From the NCBI RefSeq assembly GCF_902148855.1, contig NC_043972.1, positions 35,905,496-35,969,495 on the forward strand: 64,000 bases of DNA, read 5' to 3'. Source of the DNA: Sphaeramia orbicularis. Lineage: Eukaryota > Chordata > Actinopteri > Kurtiformes > Apogonidae. Under the pieces are notes generated by a model that saw nothing but the letters and a program-made list of their open reading frames with translations, ran no database searches and was not told the DNA's origin. Numbering within the stretch: the stretch's first letter is position 1; every line of letters begins with the position of its first letter. A program made the position numbers and the translations under genes. Of the stretch, positions 62,976-64,000 are shown one piece after another.

Positions 62976-64000
62976 GTGAGTGTAAAGGTTATTGATCCGT
63001 CAGTTTCACCTGAGACGCCTACACTTAACCTGAGCAGGCTCTTCTTAGGAACATGATGGTTTTGCCCTCAGGGATCTGCATTGGCTGCCATAATATTTTT
63101 GCTGTGTAAAAGTCACTGGAGTGTTTCCAGGGGCTGGAGTTTTAACCCAGGCTTTTTTTTTTGTTGGATGAAACAACTGGGTCAAAACTCTGAGCAGAGA
63201 GCAGAGCAGGAAAGGAAGTCATTCTGCTGTTGCCTGTCAGCGCCAACATTTCCACTGACGGGGTCGTCTAAATTTCACTGTCCTCCGCCTCGGCCTCGCT
63301 CTCACTGGTCTGTGTGAAGGATTAAGGGATTAATCTCTGAAGGGTCCTGATTGATTCCAGGCAGTATTTAACCCAGTCGCCGTCTCATTGCTCCCCTCTC
63401 AGATTAGATTACATACACATATGCTGCGCTTCACCAGGCGGACTGAGACACACAAAGACTGAGTCAGCCACAAGGTTACTCACTGTCCCTCAGAGTTAAC
63501 AACAATAACCAGAGCAGCTCATGCAACAAGTGCCTTCACTGAAAGTCAACGGAGGGATGTAACTACGAATATTTACTCAAGCACTTTCTTGTGTGTAGTT
63601 CAGCCATTTTTTGCTACAGCACACCTCTTTTCCACCACACCTCAGAGGGAAATAGTACACTTTCTTCTACATTTGTTTGACAGTTTTATTACTAGAACTT
63701 TCAAATTAATATTTATATTATGAGTACCTTAACAAAGTATGTCTTAGCAAAGATTAGAACAGTGGCTTTCAACCTTTTTGACACCTTACAAAAAGTAGCG
63801 TTTCCACCAAACTGCAAATTTTCTCTCTAAACATCTCACATGGTTTCATTTCAGTGAATTTCCAAAATATCCAATATCTCACAGAATATCAAAGATTAGA
63901 GAAAAACTGAATCTCAAAATAGATTTATGTGATAAGAGACAAGAGGTAGAATGTTGCTGTTATTGTTTGAAATATTGTTTAAAACAATCTAATAATGCTA
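62976..64000 (+). other. epb41l4b: epb41l4b intron running off the window
   Basis: Follows a consensus donor (AG|gtgagt) at 62976. No further FERM exon was recognised to the edge, so the rest of lobe F2, lobe F3 and the tail lie to the right. No repeat named. Confidence 0.6.

Overview
The window looks like nuclear DNA of a ray-finned fish. Nine vertebrate genes are readable, all but one split into short exons with consensus splice sites. Fish-type repeats lie between and inside them: a Tc1 element with long inverted ends, a hAT-type MITE beginning CAGGGGTGT, L2/Maui-like LINE tails, and GATA/GACA microsatellites. There is no sign of bacterial, plasmid or viral content.

Layout, left to right. 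(1) 0.75-3.8 kb: the 3' half of msh5 (+), a meiotic MutS homologue. It converges on a three-exon Ly6/uPAR-type GPI-anchored protein gene (-, 4.25-6.74 kb). (2) 9.6-10.5 kb: a single-exon TMEM200-family membrane protein (-). A dead Tc1-like transposon follows at 12.0-12.8 kb. (3) 14.5-22.8 kb: l3mbtl3-type chromatin reader (-) with an FCS-like finger, three MBT repeats, a C2HC finger and a SAM domain; the sequence as given has a one-base shift in the last SAM exon. It sits head-to-head with tmem244 (+, 24.1-26.3 kb). (4) 27.0-30.8 kb: an SGK-family kinase (-) resolved by a 26-nt microexon. (5) 31-37 kb: a gene-poor gap rich in repeats. (6) 38.6-52.0 kb: the complete ptpn3 (+), a FERM-PDZ-tyrosine phosphatase. 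(7) 53.4-54.0 kb: a hAT MITE with a target duplication. (8) 54.9-63.0 kb and beyond: the 5' part of epb41l4b (+), a FERM protein that runs off the right edge.

The gene order combines pieces that, from memory, lie apart in human: an MSH5/LY6 neighbourhood (MHC class III), a TMEM244-L3MBTL3-TMEM200 block (6q23) with an SGK kinase, and a PTPN3-EPB41L4B pair (9q31). The genes do not form a pathway. ptpn3 and epb41l4b both encode FERM proteins of the cortical membrane skeleton, and their linkage is conserved.

I found no convincing new biological system. The points most worth checking are the l3mbtl3 SAM-exon frameshift, the sgk2 microexon, the paired GATA/GACA repeats (one abutting a splice donor), the missing 3' end of the hAT MITE, and the shortened ptpn3 N-terminus. 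All exon limits were read by eye from GT-AG sites, phase continuity and remembered family sequences. No alignment or search was run.
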